A stretch of 64,000 bases of DNA, from contig CAZSGM010000002.1 of assembly GCA_964606505.1 (NCBI GenBank), positions 124,001 to 188,000 of the forward strand, given 5' to 3'. This document shows positions 38,720 through 50,600 of this stretch, in pieces (the stretch's first letter is position 1; each line of letters begins with the position of its first letter). The stretch is from CAKVOD01 sp964606505. Its GTDB lineage: Bacteria > Bacillota > Clostridia > Christensenellales > UBA1242. The notes under the pieces were generated by a model that worked only from the letters and a program-made list of their open reading frames with translations, was not told where the DNA came from and did no database searches. Both the position numbers and the translations under genes were made by a program.

Positions 38720-39277
38720 ATGAGCGAAAGATTAGGAAACGTCCTCATCGCTTGCTTGAGCGTGGCGATTTTAGGCGTTATAATTTTATATGCGCTGCTG
38801 CCGAGTATGTCGTATTTTCAGGACAGGGCGGAAGTTGAGGGTATCATAACTGTTGGACAGGCGAACTTTGAGTTTGCAAGCGACTTGCCGCTGTTTAGTA
38901 ATTTGACAAACTTCGCGGGCGGGACCATCAACGAGAGTGTTTCGGTCGTCAACGCGCGAAACAAGGCGGGGACGAACACGACAAATTTGGTTGACTGCTA
39001 TTTGCGGTTTAGCGTAACCGACAACGCCGCGCTTAGCGTGAACTACGATGCGGACAAGTTTTTGCTTTCGGACGGATATTTTTATTACAAGGGGGTTTTT
39101 GGCGTCGGTCAAACGCTCAAACTGATAGAAAGTTTTGAGGTCGACATTGGGGCGGATGCGAGCGTTGTTGAAACTCCGCTTGATGTCGAGGTTAAGGTCG
39201 AGGTTATGCAGGCAACAAAAAGTATGGCAAGCGAGGGGTTTGCAGGCGCGCCAAGTGAGTGGATAAACGCGCTGTAG
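38720..39277 (+). CDS. TasA/CalY-like small secreted protein
   Basis: 185 residues: an N-terminal hydrophobic segment (residues 6-29, VLIACLSVAILGVIILYALL), then SYFQDRAEVEGIITVGQANFEF, which parallels the AAFNDxxxxxxTFxxGTLDL arrangement after the SipW cleavage site in TasA-type proteins. The remainder reads as a beta-sandwich with the family-like phrases GGTINESVSVVN, CYLRFSV and DGYFYYKGVFGVGQTL. ATG 38720 follows AAAGGTG. The adjacent SipW-type peptidase gene makes this its likely substrate and a candidate fibre subunit of the matrix. Homology to TasA is by pattern, not by alignment. Confidence 0.7.
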   Translation: MSERLGNVLIACLSVAILGVIILYALLPSMSYFQDRAEVEGIITVGQANFEFASDLPLFSNLTNFAGGTINESVSVVNARNKAGTNTTNLVDCYLRFSVTDNAALSVNYDADKFLLSDGYFYYKGVFGVGQTLKLIESFEVDIGADASVVETPLDVEVKVEVMQATKSMASEGFAGAPSEWINAL

Positions 39278-39483
39278 TGGTGGTTTTTTGCGAAAAATGC
39301 GACAAAATTTGATAAAAAAACAAAAAACGCGTCAAAATGCTTGATTTGAATTTAAAAAAAGTATAAAATAAGTTGATGGTGGCAAACGCCATTAGTTAAA
39401 TAAGAAAGAGAGCCTAGAGGGGTTAGACTGATTGTTAGGTTTGTTTCTTGTTTTATCGAAAAGTATGTTTAGGAGGAAAAATC

Positions 39484-40971
39484 GTGGAAGACGAACCAAT
39501 GAAAGCCAAAACAACTGCTAAAGCGGTTACAAAAAAGACGACCGCAAAGTCGTCTGCGACTAAGACAAGTACAACCAAAGACAGTGCCGCAAAAGTAAGT
39601 ACGAAGAAAGCTGAAACGGCGAAGAAAACGGAAGTAAAAAACACAGCTAGCAAAACTACTGCTGCAAAAATCGCTACTAAAACGGCCGCCAAAGCTGCTG
39701 CAACGCCAAAAACTGCTGCTAAGGTTGCCGAAACTAAAGTTGCGACTAAAACTGCCGCTAAGTCGGAAGCAAAGTCTGCTTCTAAGCCTGCCGCTTCAAA
39801 GGCAACAGCTAGCAAGACAACTAAAACGGTTGCTACTAAGGAAAGCGCGGCAAAGCCTGTTGCACCAAAGAGTGTTGCTACTAAGACTGCTACTTCCAAA
39901 ACTACCAAAACTGCTGCTCCAAAACTTGTGGCGGAAGGCGGGGTTGAGGAAACAAGCGTAAAAAAGAGCGTTACAAAGAGGACGTCTACGCCAAAGGCTA
40001 CCGCAACGAAAGCCGCAGGGACAAAAGTGGCGACTACCAAGACGTCGGCAAGAAAAGTTGCGGCGCTAGACGACGAGGCGCCAAAGGCAACAGCGCCAAA
40101 GCCTGCACCTAAGCCAGCAATGCCAAAGGCGCCACCTAAGGCAGGTGGAGCTGCTCCAAGTGCACCAAATGCGGCACCAAACGCTGCGAACGCAGCAAAT
40201 GCTGCACCAAAAGCGCCAAAGTCAAATGTTAACGAGAATATGACGACTGAGCAACTTAAGCAAGCTGAGTTGCAGAGCGTAATGCGTGAAAGCAAGGGCG
40301 GAAGCGACCCTAAGAAGAAGAGAACGGTTAAGAAACTGTTGTTTGCTCTTGTATTGGTCGCAGTTGTTGCGGCAGTCGGTGTCGGAGCTGCGGTTTTAAT
40401 CCCTATGCTCGTTGGAAACACGACTGATTACGAAATAAATGTTGAACTCAACAAAGATATGCAGTTTGGCGAGGATGTTCGCAGTTTTGAAGAGGCTGTA
40501 GTTGACTACCAATTCGGCGACCCTATTCAAAGAGGACTTTCAGTTAACAACAACGGCGAAGGTTCAGTGTTCATTTGCTTTAAAGTCGAAATTTATGACA
40601 AAAACGAAGAGGATACTGGATTTGTTATTGATATGCAGGCAGTGCCAGTTTTGCGTGATGGACTTTGGACGATTGGTACTGTAAATGAAAATATCAACGG
40701 ACAAGGTAACGCTAACTCAATTTACTATTACTATAACAACATTCTTACTGAAAAAGATGGGAAAGCAAACACAGCAGTTTTGTTTAGAGAATACGCCGTA
40801 ACAGCAGCAACTGAAATTGCTAATAGTTACGCTAATAAAACAGTTACTTGCAAGGTTACTGTTAAGTTCGCAAATGCTAACGTTACAGCACTAGCTTCGC
40901 ACTCCGATGAATGCTGGCGTCTTGCGCCTGACGCTTGGAAGCAATCAATGCGTACAAAGGCAGGAAATTAA
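39484..40971 (+). CDS. TasA-like membrane protein with histone-H1-like Lys/Ala-rich N-terminal tail
   Basis: 495 residues from GTG 39484, chosen because TAGGAGG lies seven bases upstream (ATG 39499 is an alternative). Residues 1-200 are almost entirely Lys, Ala, Thr and Ser (TTAKAVTKKTTAKSSATK), like histone-H1-type or nucleoid proteins; residues 200-250 are Pro/Ala-rich (PKPAPKPAMPKAPPK). A basic stretch (DPKKKRTVKK) precedes one membrane segment at about residues 283-304 (LLFALVLVAVVAAVGVGAAV). The C-terminal about 190 residues are a beta-rich TasA-like domain (FGDPIQRGLSVNNNGEGSVFICFKVEIYD). By topology the Lys/Ala tail would be cytoplasmic unless processed. The gene sits 206 bases behind the TasA-like gene and probably belongs to the same SipW locus. 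Confidence 0.75.
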   Translation: MEDEPMKAKTTAKAVTKKTTAKSSATKTSTTKDSAAKVSTKKAETAKKTEVKNTASKTTAAKIATKTAAKAAATPKTAAKVAETKVATKTAAKSEAKSASKPAASKATASKTTKTVATKESAAKPVAPKSVATKTATSKTTKTAAPKLVAEGGVEETSVKKSVTKRTSTPKATATKAAGTKVATTKTSARKVAALDDEAPKATAPKPAPKPAMPKAPPKAGGAAPSAPNAAPNAANAANAAPKAPKSNVNENMTTEQLKQAELQSVMRESKGGSDPKKKRTVKKLLFALVLVAVVAAVGVGAAVLIPMLVGNTTDYEINVELNKDMQFGEDVRSFEEAVVDYQFGDPIQRGLSVNNNGEGSVFICFKVEIYDKNEEDTGFVIDMQAVPVLRDGLWTIGTVNENINGQGNANSIYYYYNNILTEKDGKANTAVLFREYAVTAATEIANSYANKTVTCKVTVKFANANVTALASHSDECWRLAPDAWKQSMRTKAGN

Positions 40972-41211
40972 TAATTAATATTTAAGTGTCAATTTAATGC
41001 GCAATTTAATGATTTGCTAATTTTATTGGTGAGGCATTTATTGATTAATTGTGTAATATTTAATTTTATGGAATATTAATAAAATAAATGCAGTTTATTA
41101 ATTAAATTTTATTGTTTAATTAATAAAAAATTAATTAATAATAAAATAAATTTAGAGATTAATTTAATAATTAAATTTAGAAATATTTTTAAAATAATTT
41201 AATAAATAATT

Positions 41212-41257
41212 AAAGAAATATCCTTTTTAAATATTAATTTAAGGGATATTTCTTTTT
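41212..41257 (+). terminator. Terminator hairpin 1
   Basis: 12-bp stem AAAGAAATATCC / GGATATTTCTTT with a long A/T loop and U-tract. Confidence 0.65.
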
Positions 41258-41344
41258 ATATTTTAAATGGTTAATTGGAAATATTTTTTGGGGGTTAATT
41301 AAAAATAATTTTATTTATTTTTTAAATGCAAAATAATAATCAAA

Positions 41345-41378
41345 AAGGGCAAAAATATCGCATTTTTGCTCTTATTTT
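41345..41378 (+). terminator. Terminator hairpin 2
   Basis: Stem AAGGGCAAAAAT / ATTTTTGCTCTT (one G-U pair) followed by ATTTTT. Confidence 0.65.
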
Positions 41379-41472
41379 TATGATTAATTGAGTGCATTTT
41401 TTTATTAATTTACAAATGCAAAAAAATAAATAAAATATTATTAAAATAAAGGCAATTTGACGAGTATTTTAA

Positions 41473-41502
41473 TTGACTTATTAGCGTGAAAATTGGTATA
41501 AT
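41473..41502 (+). promoter_or_regulatory. Promoter of the giant GLUG lipoprotein gene
   Basis: TTGACT, 18-base spacer, TATAAT. The predicted leader is about 130 bases and starts with an A/T hairpin (GCGTT...AACGC, 41522-41545). Confidence 0.65.
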
Positions 41503-41642
41503 ATTTTTGAAGTATAAGTGGGCGTTTTTTTAGAAAAAATAACGCTAAAAAATATTATTTTGCTGTACTCAAAGAATAATAAAAATAATTTATGAAAAAA
41601 CTATAACAAAGCGATTTTTTGTTATTAGATTTTGGAGAACTT

Positions 41643-44600
41643 ATGAGAAAAATTTATGCGCTATTGTTGACTATTTTTGTTGGGCTTGCGTGCACGTTCG
41701 CTGCGTGCGGAGACCCATACAAAGATATGAAAATGGAATTGATTTCCGAGCAGAGTGTTGAAATACTTTTGACGGAAAACGTTGAGGTTGATGTACCTGA
41801 GGGAGAATTCGACCCGAATACTGCGGAGGTTAAAGTAAAAATCTCGGGGGTAGATGAGGACATCTCGAAAGAGGTGTTGTTTACATCAAGCGACACATCC
41901 AAACTAAGGGTTAAACATACTGAACTTGTGGACGATGTTACGACCGCGGAAATTGTCGCTTACAAACCCGGTAATGTTGACCTTTACATAAACTCCAAAG
42001 AGGGCGGTAAGAAGTTGACTGTTAGGGTCAACATTGTGCGCAAAGTTTCAGCGGTAGCGTTTGACGCTTCCTACGCTCCTGCGGTTGTTGCAGGCGGGGC
42101 GACGCTCACGATTGACACGACAAAACTTTTGTTCACACCGAGCGACGCAAATGTTAGAGACTGTGAATTTGCACTTGTAGACGCGCTTGAGGGTTTCTCC
42201 ATTGACGAGAACGGCGTTTTGACAGCTGCAAATGAGTCGACGGATTCGGTTAAGGTTAGGGTTACGCCCAAGTTTAGAGAAACGGACGAAGTTTATGCGG
42301 AAATCGACGTTAGGGTTTTGCCGAAAGTTGATAACGCAGATGTTGGTTTCAGTGGAACGTTTGGAGACGGGGAGGAGCCGCTAACCGACAGAATGCAGTG
42401 GGTAAAAAACGACCCGACGAAAAGTTATTACACCGTTACATTCAATCACACAAACGAAACGGTTAAGGATAGACTGCGCATTCGTGCAAACATCTCAAAC
42501 ATTGAGTTTTTGACTGAAAAAGAATCATCTCGCACAAATACATCGGTAACACTCAGTCCAATTGACTCGGGGGTTGTGCGTGTTGATTTTGAAATTTATT
42601 ATTCTGGGTACGAAGATTTAGTTGTCGCAACGCGCAGCATTGAGTTTGAAATTGTTGACGCGGTTACGTCAATCAAAGCAAACGATTCGGTGAGTGAAAT
42701 TACGATATTTAACTCAACTGAAGGTAACGCTAAATACGGCACTGAGTTAGTTGTAACACTGGCGCCAAACAGTGCTAGCAACCGCAAATTTACATTGGAA
42801 ATTGAACAAAGCGTAAAAGACCGCTTGTTTATTGTCGACGCGCTCGGCGGTAAAATCGGGAACGAAAACGGCGAAATTGAGAGCGGAACCAAAATGCGTC
42901 TGAGCCACGACGGGTCAATGGCAAACAACGAGTTTACGTTTAATATTTGCCCAGTCGGCGAAGCTCTTTGCGAGAAGTTTACAATTAAAGTTAACTGCTT
43001 AACCGCGGTTGCTAAAGTCAACGTTGATAAATCGGTAATGCTTTGGTACAGCGAGGCGGCCGCTGCGGGTGTTGATAGGGAACTTGAGTACACAATCGAG
43101 CCAGAGGGCGCAAAGAAGTCGACGGTTGAAGTTGTTTCGAGTAACCCTCAAGTTGCGCAAGTTTACTTTGACCAAGCGAGCGAAACGCACAGGATTAAGG
43201 CGCTCAACACTGGGTTCTCAACCTTGACATTCTTGGTTGGCGGGCGCAGTTTTGCGAGTACATCAGTTGAAGTTGTCGCTCCGTATGAAAATTTCTTTGC
43301 GCGCATTAATTCACCAAAAGATGATAGGAACGTTATTGAGCGCAAAATGAGTAACGTTAATCACGGCGACGACGTTATCGGACAAACAGTGCAATCGGCA
43401 ATTATTGAGGTCGGTGGGCGCGTTAAAATTAACGTTGACAGTTATCCTGCGACAGCAAAAATTCAAAGTGTTGAATACAGGATTGAGAGCGTCGACGGGA
43501 TAAGCGCGTCGCGTGCGAAGATTGTTGACGGCTATCTGATGGCGGAGTCTAGCATTGAAAAGTTTAATGTTGTCGTGAAAGTTATAGGGTACACATATGA
43601 CCCAGAGACAGGAAGATTGATTGCGTCAGAGGCAATGGAGAAAGTAATTTCGTTCGCAGCGATTGTTTCAATCCGCTCAATTTCACTCAATAAGACAAAT
43701 ATTACGGTAACGGACTTCAACTCACTTGGTATCGCCGAAGTCGAAAAATCGAGAGAAACGCTTTACGCGTCAATTACTCCTCAAAATGCTACAGTGAAAG
43801 CGCGTAACGTTCAGTGGAAAGTTAAGGAAACCCAATATCAAGACATCATCAAGGTTCAAGAGGATGGCGGAGTGCTTGTTACGGGTAAACTGCTCGGCAG
43901 CGACGGAAACTCAAGAACGGTAACCGTTATTGCCTCGATTACTGAGTACTCAAAAACGTATTCGGCAGAGTGCTTGGTTACCATTAAACGCGCGAAAACT
44001 GTCGAAAACATCTTACTCAGCGATTACGACAACGCGCGCGGCGTGTACTTAAGGAGTACCAACGCAACGGCGGGCAGCAGAGATAGTTACCAAATTAGGG
44101 CAAGCGCAGTTCCTGCTGACGCGGATAACACTAACTTTGTTTACTGCGCATTTGATATTACAAAAACTTCGGATGTGGATAACTGGTTTACAAACGAGGC
44201 TTATTATACAAGGGCGAATGAGTCTACGCTTATTGATGTTTCAAGTACGGGACTCATAACGCCAAAGAGTGGCGCGGGAGGCTATGCGGTCGTTTGGGTA
44301 ATCCCTGCGGACAATATTAAGACTGACCCAATTAACTACGCGCAAATTACAATGAAAAGAGTAGTCCTTGTTAGGATTGCGGACGGGTCGGTTGATGCGC
44401 CATATGAAATTTTGAACTACACCGACTTGCTCGCTATCAATACGGCACTCGACAAGTCATATGTGCTTGCACAGTCTGTCGATTTGTTGGGCATTACTGA
44501 CTTTGCGCCAATCGGCTCCAAGGATAACCCATTCACGGGGACTTTGAGCGGCAAGTATGTTACTACCGACGGCAGAACTATCATAAACAGCATTACAAAC

Positions 44601-47600
44601 CTCAGACTCAATGTTTCGGGCGAAAACGGCGGCAACTACGGGTTGTTTGCAGCGCTCGGGGACGGCGAGGCGGCGGTTAGCACTGCAAAGGTTTCAGATT
44701 TAACAATTTCTTTAATCGCGAGCAATTTTGAGGTTGCGCTTGCGGCGGGCGAAAATGCGTACTACGGCGTTGTTGCAGGTGTCAACTATGGCGAGATTAC
44801 CAATGTAAAGGTTAGATTTAACGCAAGCTTGACGATTAAAACGACAAAGAGCGGCAGCGCAACTTTGGTTGGTTACGCAATTGTCGGCGGGGTGGCAGGC
44901 GTCAACTATGGCGTGATTAAAAACTCCGCGAGTGTTACTTACAGCAAGTTTGGTGTTGTCGTTGACAACGCTTCAACGGCAGGCGCAAAGATTGGCGGCG
45001 TTTGCGGCGAAAACAGAGGACAAGTGCTGGGGCAGTTCTACTTTAGTGGCGACTTGTTGACTCCATCGACTGCGGAAGTTTCTTACAACGTCGACTACAA
45101 TGACGAAACAATAAATTCAAGCATATACCTAACTAGCACAAGCCAAAACACCTACATTGGAGGCATTTGTGCGGTTAACCGCAACATCATTAACGGGGCA
45201 TACTCCTCAGCAGTAATTTCCGCACCTGCAAATGTTGGCGGTATTTGCGCAGATAACTACGCAAGCATTTTGAGTGTTCGCTTTACTGGATTTATTAAAG
45301 CAAACAAAAATGTCGGCGGCGTTGCAGGTGTAAACAATAATGGAACGATAACTTTTGGTATCGTTGAAATTTGCGACGACAAGGTTCACTTTGAAAATTA
45401 CGACAACTCAGCGGTCGAAAATTACGGCGGCGTTGTCGGCTCAAACGTATCAGGACAAGTTAAGTATAGTTTCATTAACTCATACAGCGCACAAAGAGAC
45501 GTAAACAACAATAATAAAGACTTTAACATTACCTCAACGAGCGTTTCAAGATTTGGTGCGTTCGCTGGGCAAAATATGGGTACAATAACAAAGAGTTTTG
45601 CTAATGTCCAATTGAATACTAGTGTGCAACACATTTTTATTGGCATAAACGGCGGTACGGCTTCAAGTTGCTACACGCTTTCGTACGCGGGCGACTATGT
45701 TTCGACCAATCAAACAATTTATAGCGAGACAGCGAGCGACTTTACAACTCAAGCGGGGATGAACTTCGGTAAGAAGATTATCGTTATCGGCAGCGACGTT
45801 TCCGAGCGCGGGAACGTGTTGTTGACTGAAAGCCCTGAGAGTGTGGACGTTAAAATCTACGGTGAGCTAAATAAGGCAAACCGCGGGAAAACTAACGACG
45901 GCAATAGGTACTACAAAAACAGCGATAAGCAGTTGATTTTGTTCTACAACTCAGGCTCAGCCGCAACTGAGGCGCACAACACATACAAGTTGAATAATCT
46001 ATTCAATGTGGTTGTAACGCCAAACACTAACAGAAACAAAAACATCGTCGTTAGCGTTATTGAAGGACAAAACATTGTCGACGTTGAGGGCGCTAACATC
46101 ATAACAAAAGGGCGCGGGCGTGCAGTGCTAAGATTTGCGTGCGACCTAGACCAAAGCGTTTACGACGATATTGAAGTTTATGTTGATTACGGAATTACTA
46201 GCCTAACAGTTGAAAATATTTCTTCAAGACAAGAAGATAACCAAATTTATAACGAGTTGAAAATGTCAATCGAGTCAGTGTTTGACTTTGATATTGTTAA
46301 CCACAACACTGAAATAAGCGGGAATGCTCAAAACAATTTCGCAGCACTCAGCAGCGGTGGGTACTTATTCTGGTTTGACGAGATTGATGTTGCTGAGTTT
46401 GATATGGCGATGGCAAATTCTGAAAAATCCGTGTTTGTTGCATATCAGAACAGCAAAATTATGAGAGCGTTGCGCGCTTGCACAAGTAGTGCACGTATCT
46501 ATCCGTACATTTCGGCGCAATTTAGCAATGGGACAAGTGTTGTTGAAACAAAGGTTGTCTTGTCCGATATTTACTACTCTTACGACTTGATTATTTATCG
46601 AGGGCTTAGCAACATTGATTTGCAAAGTTCAAGCGAAGAAATTATGCCTAATACAACGCTCAACTACAACGTTGTTTTGACTACCGACCTAACATCTGAT
46701 AAGGTTGACTTTGTTAGAATTTACAATGGCGAAAAAACAAGTGAAAAACTTGAAAACGGCGACTATGAGCAGTTTAACTATAACATCGCAACGGGTGCAA
46801 TTGTAGACGCGCTCACGGGGCAGGCTAATAAGCAGATTTCTCAAAGGTCGAAGTTTGAAATGCAGATTTTGAGCGCAAACTTTGACGATGTTAACAATGA
46901 AAAAACTTTCGTGTTTGAAATTATCCCAAGTAAGGCAGTTGATGGCGAACTTGCGATTTTGACAAGCGAAGTTTACACAATTGAATTTGGCGTTACGTAT
47001 GCAAACGGCAGCCAAGTTACAAAAACTTTCCAATTGACGATTAAGCCACAAGCATTGTCAAGCATTATCGTAAACCATTACAACGACGGCGCAGACTTTG
47101 ACGTTAATTTGACGGGCGCAGGCGAAGAGGTTTCTCAAAAGATTATTTCAGGTCAATACGGCTTGCTCGTTGTCAATGTTTGGCCAGAATACAGCGTGTT
47201 TGATAGGCTTGAGATAGTCAGCAGCGTTGCACAAGGCGACGTCATCACCTTTGAACAAGTTTACTACAATGTAGACAACAACAACTATGATACCAAGGTG
47301 CAAAATACGCAACTTGTTGAAAATGGTATCAGCGTAAAACGTCAGTCAACAAAGAAAAACGTTGGCGGGCAGGACGAGTTTGCGTTCGACGGTAGGATTT
47401 TCTTGCGAACACTCACGGGGTCGATTGTTGCAACAGGGCAAGTGTTTACCGTTACAATTTCAGCATACTACGAAAATGCAACAACGCCATATTTGACGCA
47501 GAGCATTGAGTTGACTGCTCTTCAAGCGCCTTACCTTGAATTTAACTTGACAAACGGAAGAAATTACAAGAGTTTGGGGCACGAGTACTATATGGCTTAC

Positions 47601-50600
47601 AGTGTTGGGGCGGAGTTTACCGCAGTTACCGACGCGGCTGTTAACGCAACGACGGGGATTGCAAGTAGGATTACTGACGAAAACGGAGACGTAGTAACAG
47701 ACGTGGCTCTTACAAAGGTTGGAGACAGCGTCATTGCAAATGGCAGACAAACACTTAAGTACATTATCATTGCTAATGACAAACTTGAGGTTGGCAAGGT
47801 TTACAATGTTGAATTGGTTGTAACGCGCACAGTGGGCGGCATAACGACAAAGACAAGAATTGTCAACAAATTACACATTGTCGACTTCCTAATTGTGGGC
47901 TTTGACATTGTCGACGGCGAAACGGGCGAAGTGCTTGTTTCAGACGGAACACTTTCTCAGCCACTTTCAACTGTCGGCTGGCAGATTGTTATTAAACTCA
48001 AAACTCTCTGCAGCGACGTAAAACAGGCAAACGTTGTTAAAATTGAGGACCAACTCAATGGTAAACAAAAAATAGCAGGGCGTTACTACAACCCTTGGAA
48101 GTATAAAGTTTTGTCGGGTACAGGCGTTGGACAGTTCGCGACAATTGACAGTGCGGATGTTTCTAATAACTTTACGCTTGTAAACACAAACGACGGGCAA
48201 GGTTACCGCCTTATCGGTAGAAATATCGCAAACGTTGACACATTGATGGCAGATTTTAGTTACTACTACAATGATGGAAAACTTGCATTGCAAACGTCAG
48301 TCCTCGACCCAATCGACGGGAACCCAAGCACGCAGTTTAGGCTTGACTTCTCGCTTTCGACCTCAGAGGACCACCCGCTTCCAATTTACAACAGGGATGA
48401 GTTCCTTGCAATGGAAGAGGGAATTGACTACATTTTGCTTAACGACATTGACTTAGGATACAGTTACGTTCCACTCAATACGGCGATTAATTCGCTTGAC
48501 GGGAACGGTTACACAATTTCAATTCGCTCTTTCTCAACGGTTACAGACGATGCGAGCGCGACCGCGATTAACTTAGGGCTTTTTGGCACAGTTGACGCGA
48601 GAACAACACTTAAGAACGTAACCGTTAGACTGGCGCAAAAGATGACCTACGACTTGCAAGACTACACAACAGTCAACTTTGGCGTCATCGCGGGCGCAAA
48701 CGCGGGGATAATCACTAACGCGTGCGTCGACCAAGAACTTGACGGGACTGAATTACTTGAGCAAATCATCTTAGTTCAAAGTTCGTCTGAGACCTCCACA
48801 ATAACTGCGAACATCGCAGGGTTAGTTGGGACTAACTCGGGAACAATAACCAACTCACGCGTTGAGTGTTTAAACTTGACCGCGAGCGGCAACGTAGGTG
48901 GTTTGGTTGCACAAAACTCAGCAACAATTTCAAGTTCGTACGTACTTGAGCCAGTTATTTCAAGCACAAGCGGAATGACGGGCGGGTTTGTCGCAGTAAA
49001 CAGCGGCGAAATCAACACAAGTTACGTCCGCGGTAGATACGTTGAGGACAGCCTTAGAGCAAATAACGGAAACTATGGCTTGCTTGAAACAGTTGGGCAA
49101 GTTGGTGGATTTGTATGCGAAAACTATGGCACAATCAACGATAGTTACGCAAACATCAAAATCACTTCGCAATTTAGAAGCGCAGGCTTCGTTTACAAGA
49201 ACGGCGCTAGAAGTGTAATTTACAACTGTTTGAGTTTGTCGGATATTATCCAAAACAGTATCGCGCATATGCCGTTTGTTGGTACCGACTCGACCGACCG
49301 CTTTTTGAACGAGGGGACGTTGACAAATGCGTACTACTATCGTTACAGCGACGAAAATGGCAATGGCGATAGGTTTGTTGACTACGACATCGACGGGAAC
49401 AAAAACCCAGCGCAAGTTATGGCGGCGGATGACCTAAGAACAACCACTTCACTTGCGGGCTTTGCGTTCAGTAACCAAAGTGCGGAGTTCTCAGGCGTTT
49501 GGGTTCAACCAACAACCACCGAGTCTGCATACTTTAACGCAAGAACAAGTTTCGGTGCAGTCGGAACAATCGCGGGCTTTGAAAAACTTTCGTTTAAGGT
49601 AGGCGTCCCTGAACTTGTTGCGCCTAACGTAATTGCAAGAAGCGTGCGCCGTATCGACAAAATCGAGACAAACGATACGACAGGCGAAAGCATCTACAAC
49701 TATACCTATGTTACTCAAAGCAACTTTAATGTCGCGGAAAACGAAAAGTATGGTTGCGCTTACGGCACAATCCACAACCCAGCGTTGATTGGTTCAGCGA
49801 AAGACTTTGTTTCGACATACGAAGTAACAAACAACGGCAATTTCGTTACTAAGTCAAGTATGAATAGCCGCGTGATTAAAGATGTTGACTTCTCAGAATA
49901 CGAGGAAGTTCTCAAAACGCCAAAGGTTGATTTCTCAGGCATAATTGAGGGGAACGGGCTCGCAATGAGAAACATCTCTGTCGTTTCAAATGTGGACGAA
50001 AAGGCAGACAGGTTTGGATTGTTCAAGAGCATTGTTGGCGATTCAAATTCTCTCACGAACAACATCTCAGCAGTTAAAAACTTACAGTTTGAGTTCATTG
50101 AAGTTAAGTCAGCTTCAAGCAACATCGTCGGAAGTGTTGCAGGCTCACTTACAAACGCAAACTTGATTGACATCAATGTTTTAGGTAACAAAGTTGCAGT
50201 CAAGGGCGCAAACATTGTCGGCGGTGTCGTTGGACTTGTCGACGGGAACTCAAAACTCTTCCACATCACAACCAACATTTCGGTTAACAGTGGTTACAGG
50301 GATTCGGGGAACGAGTACATTGACGTCGACGACGAAACGCGCATTAACACTAAAAACGCGCTGTACGCAAACGACTCAATGTTCTACGGGGCGGACGACT
50401 TGCCAGAAACAAATACAAAGTTCATTAAAAACCTCTATGAATACGTAAGTTACGCGGGCGCAATCGCGGGCGTTATCGACACAAAATCGGACGAAACAAT
50501 AATGGAATGCTACTTAGCGCCAAATGTTTATGACGTGAGTGTCAGTGGGAACGTCAAGGTTATCGGCGCAACAGCGGGCGGCGTGTTCGGAATGGTTGGG

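Larger units (their letters stand above)
40972..41472. other. Extremely AT-rich intergenic region with two terminators
   Basis: About 500 bases dominated by ATTAATTTA-like words. No gene is supported. It separates the SipW/TasA-like locus from the giant lipoprotein gene. Confidence 0.6.

Noticed and set aside
39453..40421. 322-codon minus-strand ORF opposite the Lys/Ala-rich gene
   Set aside because: It is the antisense shadow of the KTAAK repeats, giving an artificial Ala/Val/Leu-rich translation; no ribosome binding site or promoter.
41522..41545. Hairpin in the leader of the giant lipoprotein gene as a riboswitch
   Set aside because: A single A/T hairpin with no conserved aptamer-like elements and no terminator; the remaining 90 bases show no structure I can name.
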